Source: Gemmatimonadaceae bacterium (GTDB lineage Bacteria; Gemmatimonadota; Gemmatimonadetes; Gemmatimonadales; Gemmatimonadaceae). From it: a stretch of DNA of 64,000 nt. Below, in pieces: positions 61,238-64,000 of this stretch; the first letter of the stretch is position 1, and each line of letters starts with the position of its first letter. Below the pieces are notes generated by a model. It saw nothing but the letters and a program-made list of their open reading frames with translations, was not told the origin of the DNA and ran no database searches. The position numbers and the translations under genes were made by a program. The stretch spans positions 1 through 64,000 of the forward strand of contig JADKJT010000005.1 in the NCBI GenBank assembly GCA_016720905.1, in the 5' to 3' direction.

Positions 61238-62443
61238 TCACGGCCGGCTGAACACGGCCCCGTGCGGGACCCCCTTGGTGGATCCCCCGTGCGGCCACGT
61301 CTTGTTGTCCATGCGGAATCCCGGCACCGTGGCCCCTTCGTCGCGAAACCGTGTATCACGCGACAACTGTCCGGTGGTGGAGGCGAAGCGCAGCATCTGC
61401 ACCGTGTGCTGCATGGACGCGTATCCGGTCACCACCACGCGTCGCCGATCCGGCGAAACGGAAATCCAATGGGGTACATCGGTGGAGTCGAACGCGACAC
61501 GGCTCACTTCCTTGGGCGCCCGCGGATTGGAGAGGTCGAGACTCACCACCGCGCTCCATGCAGGAACGGTGACGAGATAGTAATGGCCCACGATGGCGGG
61601 AATCGCGCAGCTCGTGCCGTCCTTGCGCGGGAACGCGCCAACCTGCACCGCAGCTGGCGCATCGCCTTCCAATCCCTCCAACAGGAAGAGCCCACAGCTG
61701 AAGGTCGACACCAACACCGTGCGTCCGTCGGCCATCAGCCTTGGCTCGGCGCTGAGCACACCATTGGGCCCGGGAAGGGTGATGTTCTTGAGCAACGCGC
61801 GATCGGACAATCGCCACAGCTGCACGGTGCGCGACGGCTCGAAGAAATCCTTGTCCATGTCGGTCGACGTGGTGACAATGCGATCGATCGAAGGCACGAT
61901 GCCGGCACTGTACACGCGCAGCCCCGAATCGGCGCCGGGTGTATCGGCCGACGCGGATCGCACGCGCACGCCGGCCGGCGTGAATTCCACCAGTCCGCCG
62001 GCGCGCAGGTGGTCGCCTGTGTGCGTCATCTGAAACGTTGCGAGCACGTTGCCACCCGGCAGGCGCAGGAACGAGTGCGGGTGCATGTACCCGTCCACAT
62101 CGCCGAATTCCGCCGCGATGCGCGGTGCGTCGGGCGCGGACAGGTCGAAGACAAAGGTGCGCCCGGAGCCGAAACCGTTCGCGAAGAGCTGACGGTCGGC
62201 GGGCAGCTCGTGCTCGGTGTGGTGCGGGAAATTCTGCCGTCCCGGCACCGGGAGCGTGGTGACGAGACGACCGTAGCGCCCGGTGTCTTCGGTGACATCG
62301 ACGACCGCCAGGAAGTCGGGCTGCGTGGTGTCGGCCGACGCGGTCCACAGATACAGATAGTCGCGCGCCGGAGCGACGGTATCGGGGCGCGGTGCGCAGG
62401 CGACGCACAGGGCGAGCAGGGTGACCACGCGGAAACGGTTCAT
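61238..62443 (-). CDS. SBP56-like/beta-propeller lipoprotein
   Basis: A 401-residue lipoprotein (LLALCVAC, cysteine near residue 16). The propeller-like body has PHHTEHELPADRQLFANGFG and GYMHPHSFLRLPGG, which resemble the histidine-rich sites of the selenium-binding protein 56/methanethiol oxidase family, with later SVSPDRRRVVVTGY repeats. The reactive cysteine of SBP56 is absent, so methanethiol oxidation is not supported. It may bind copper or a surface ligand. The gene is convergent with the gene at 60192. Confidence 0.75.
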   Translation of the reverse strand: MNRFRVVTLLALCVACAPRPDTVAPARDYLYLWTASADTTQPDFLAVVDVTEDTGRYGRLVTTLPVPGRQNFPHHTEHELPADRQLFANGFGSGRTFVFDLSAPDAPRIAAEFGDVDGYMHPHSFLRLPGGNVLATFQMTHTGDHLRAGGLVEFTPAGVRVRSASADTPGADSGLRVYSAGIVPSIDRIVTTSTDMDKDFFEPSRTVQLWRLSDRALLKNITLPGPNGVLSAEPRLMADGRTVLVSTFSCGLFLLEGLEGDAPAAVQVGAFPRKDGTSCAIPAIVGHYYLVTVPAWSAVVSLDLSNPRAPKEVSRVAFDSTDVPHWISVSPDRRRVVVTGYASMQHTVQMLRFASTTGQLSRDTRFRDEGATVPGFRMDNKTWPHGGSTKGVPHGAVFSRP

Positions 62444-62612
62444 GTCGAAAGACGGTGGTGAATGTCAGGGGCGGACCGATTGGCAACGCGCCACGCCCAA
62501 GTTCGCGTGTGTAGAGAGCGACGTCAACGATCCATCGTCCTTCTCTCTGCCGATTGGATGGAAGAAAGACTAGGCTTCGCGACACCCTACTTCGCGAGGA
62601 ACCCGATGCGAT

Positions 62613-62849
62613 TCATTCGCATACGTGGCCCATCCATCGGGACAGGCCGAAACGGTCTTTCCGGCGACCATTGTGCACGACACGCTGTTGGTGTTCAACA
62701 ATCCGGCCCACGACTTCCCCCAGCAGATCAGCTATCGCCGCGTCGGTCGTGACTCGGTGGTGGCACGCATCGAGGGCACTCGCGGAGGGCAGGTACGGGG
62801 CGTCAATTTCCCGATGAAGCGCGTGCGCTGTGGTGGTGACGCTCTCTGA
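62613..62849 (+). pseudogene. DUF6265 remnant, C-terminal part only
   Basis: The frame (in-frame GTG at 62625) reads AYVAHPSGQAET, then LVFNNPAHDFPQQISYRR and SVVARIEGTRGGQVRGVNF, the conserved C-terminal half of DUF6265 proteins, which are normally 150-180 residues with a DxxW N-terminal half. That half is missing: upstream the frame degenerates to Arg- and Ser-rich text. The 418-base gap 62444-62861 is otherwise empty. It looks like a decayed gene that lies just before the intact SRPBCC gene. Confidence 0.6.
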
Positions 62850-62861
62850 CCCGAGCAAGAG

Positions 62862-63293
62862 ATGCCGGATATCCTCCTGTCGTTCCCGATTCTGCGCGAT
62901 GCACCCACGGTGTTCGACGCCATGACCGCGCCGGCCGGTCTCGACGGCTGGTGGACACTGGACTCCGAAGGCCTGCCAGTATTGGGAGCGCAGTACCGTT
63001 TTGGATTCGGGCCGTCGTGTCAGTGGACGGGCGAGGTGACACGCTGCGAGGCGCCCCGGGCCTTTGAGTGGACCATGCGTGACGCGGACGCCGACTGGAC
63101 CGGGACCCGTGTCGGGTTCACGTTGAAGGACATTCGAGGCGGCACGCTGGTGGAGTTCTTTCATCGCGGGTGGCCACTGGAGAACGAACACTTTCGCGGG
63201 TCGAGTTACTGTTGGGCGTCATACCTGCGTATCCTGCGTCGCCATCTGGAGCACGGGGAGCACGTGCCCTACGAGCAGCGCGACAGCGTGTAG
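62862..63293 (+). CDS. SRPBCC domain protein (AHSA1-like)
   Basis: A 143-residue cytoplasmic protein of the AHSA1/START group: ILLSFPILRDAPTVFDAMTAP, GLDGWWTLDSEGLPVLGAQYRFGFG, ECEAPRAFEWT-type strand, TLKDIRGGTLVEFFHRGWP and YLRILRRHLEHGE. It probably binds a small hydrophobic molecule or a partner protein. It follows the DUF6265 remnant by 12 bases. Confidence 0.9.
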   Translation: MPDILLSFPILRDAPTVFDAMTAPAGLDGWWTLDSEGLPVLGAQYRFGFGPSCQWTGEVTRCEAPRAFEWTMRDADADWTGTRVGFTLKDIRGGTLVEFFHRGWPLENEHFRGSSYCWASYLRILRRHLEHGEHVPYEQRDSV

Positions 63294-63355
63294 CACACGG
63301 GCACTTTCGCGCAGCGGACCAGCGGTGCAAACTGCACGCATCCTCTGTCTTCGAG

Positions 63356-64000
63356 ATGTCGATGCCGAACTCGTACCGCCTGCGCTGCGCCATGGTATTC
63401 GCCTCGTTGTCGCTCACGTCCGCCATTCTCGATGCCCAGTCACCGGATGCCCTGATGCGCGCACGGCTGGTGGCGCGAATCGCCGAGGTGTCCGGTGCGC
63501 AGGTGGGCATCGCGGTGCGCGACCTGGCCAGCGGGCGACGCCTGGCCATTAACGCTGATACCGTGTTCCACGCAGCCAGCACCATGAAGGTCCCGGTGCT
63601 GTTCGCGCTGTACCAGGAATTCGAAAGCGGTCGGCTGCGGCCCAACGAAACGATGCGACTGGAGAATCGCTTCCAGTCCATCGTGGACAAGTCGGACTAC
63701 GCGCTCAATCCCGGCGACGACAGCGACAGCACGGTGTACGCGCTGGTGGGAACAGACGTGCCGTTGCGCGACCTGGCCACGCGCATGATCACCCACTCCA
63801 GCAACCTGGCCACGAACGCGCTGATTGGCCGGCTGGATGCCACGCGCATCACCGCCCTCACGCGCACGTTCGGCGCGACGCGCATGCAAGTGTTGCGCGG
63901 CGTTGAGGACAACCTGGCCTTTCGCGCAGGGCTCAACAATACGACCACCGCCAACGACCTGGTGGCCTTGTTTGTCGCGCTGCACCAAGGCAAGGTGGCC
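63356..64000 (+). CDS. Class A beta-lactamase-like serine hydrolase, 3' end off window
   Basis: The frame is open from the ATG at 63356 (or 63362) to the window edge, 215 codons. A signal peptide (NSYRLRCAMVFASLSL, cut near ILDAQ) is followed by IAVRDLASGRRLAIN and the active-site S75-TMK78 of AASTMKVPVLF. The usual SDN loop is SSN at 148-150. The omega-loop and KTG strand would be outside the window. It could be a true beta-lactamase or a relative with another substrate. Partial CDS. Confidence 0.83.
   Translation, partial: MSMPNSYRLRCAMVFASLSLTSAILDAQSPDALMRARLVARIAEVSGAQVGIAVRDLASGRRLAINADTVFHAASTMKVPVLFALYQEFESGRLRPNETMRLENRFQSIVDKSDYALNPGDDSDSTVYALVGTDVPLRDLATRMITHSSNLATNALIGRLDATRITALTRTFGATRMQVLRGVEDNLAFRAGLNNTTTANDLVALFVALHQGKVA

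Noticed and set aside
61109..62461. Plus-strand frame of 450 codons
   Set aside because: Antisense to the SBP56-like lipoprotein gene, which has a lipobox and family motifs; the plus frame does not.
1..64000. Prophage, transposon, toxin-antitoxin or defence island
   Set aside because: I looked for integrase, transposase, restriction, Cas and toxin motifs and found none. The XRE/DUF2178 pair has no toxin partner.
1..64000. tRNA or rRNA genes
   Set aside because: No clover-leaf T-loop string of the GGTTCGAATCC type with matching arms, or rRNA core sequence, was noticed. A scan with a covariance tool would settle it.

Overview
The window looks like chromosomal DNA of a high-GC, Gram-negative soil or water bacterium, most likely a member of Gemmatimonadota (Gemmatimonas-like). 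This placement is inferred from gene style and not from a marker gene. The signs are two large Ser/Thr kinases with sensor/TPR tails, a TIGR02999-type ECF sigma factor, two FtsX/MacB-type export systems, many Ala-rich signal peptides and lipoproteins, an FG-GAP propeller protein, and GTG/TTG starts joined by 4-nt stop/start overlaps. I saw no rRNA, tRNA, insertion sequence, prophage or CRISPR array.

Layout. 0-11 kb: the 5' part of an exported PEP-CTERM-like protein, a nitronate monooxygenase-like flavoprotein, small secreted or NTF2-fold proteins, a methyltransferase, a fasciclin lipoprotein, an XRE regulator/DUF2178 pair behind an AT-rich promoter, an amidohydrolase and a nitroreductase carrying the residue pattern of iodotyrosine deiodinase. 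11-21.5 kb: a gluzincin-type protease, an ABC ATPase/permease pair, a LytS/LytTR two-component system, and an ECF sigma factor overlapping its Ser/Thr kinase gene. 21.5-30 kb: a TPR/FG-GAP protein, a nitrilase, and a four-gene run USP-ATPase-FtsX permease-HlyD adaptor. 30-42 kb: a CBS-pair protein, serine hydrolases, a monomeric sarcosine oxidase-like flavoenzyme, a multicopper oxidase with permuted copper motifs, and a second Ser/Thr kinase. 42-48.5 kb: small housekeeping or stress genes (thioesterase, GNAT, TMEM175-like channel, COG3650 lipoprotein, DCC protein, Oxa1/YidC-like insertase, SRPBCC, CbrC, truncated haemoglobin). 48.4-52.3 kb: a stretch with several disrupted reading frames around an hsp20 gene. 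52.5-57.9 kb: a tight five-gene operon (GMC oxidoreductase, Tat-exported small subunit, MFS transporter, alpha/beta hydrolase, DUF4159). 58-64 kb: an InlB-repeat lipoprotein, an unknown protein, an SBP56-like lipoprotein, a DUF6265 remnant, an SRPBCC protein and the 5' part of a class A beta-lactamase-like protein.

How genes may work together. Stop/start overlaps point to co-translation of LytS-LytTR, sigma-kinase, ATPase-permease, USP-ATPase, TMEM175-COG3650-DCC and the GMC operon. The most interesting non-coding signals are a 9-nt-phased inverted repeat (two copies, both at gene 3' ends), a heptanucleotide tandem repeat at the start of the small dehydrogenase subunit gene, a hairpin abutting the multicopper oxidase start codon, a UNCG-capped hairpin directly before the hsp20 ribosome site, and a two-turn direct repeat at the XRE/DUF2178 promoter. 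No clearly new defence or mobile system was found. The best candidates for undescribed biology are the repeat family, the GMC/Tat operon with its repeat, and the permuted multicopper oxidase.
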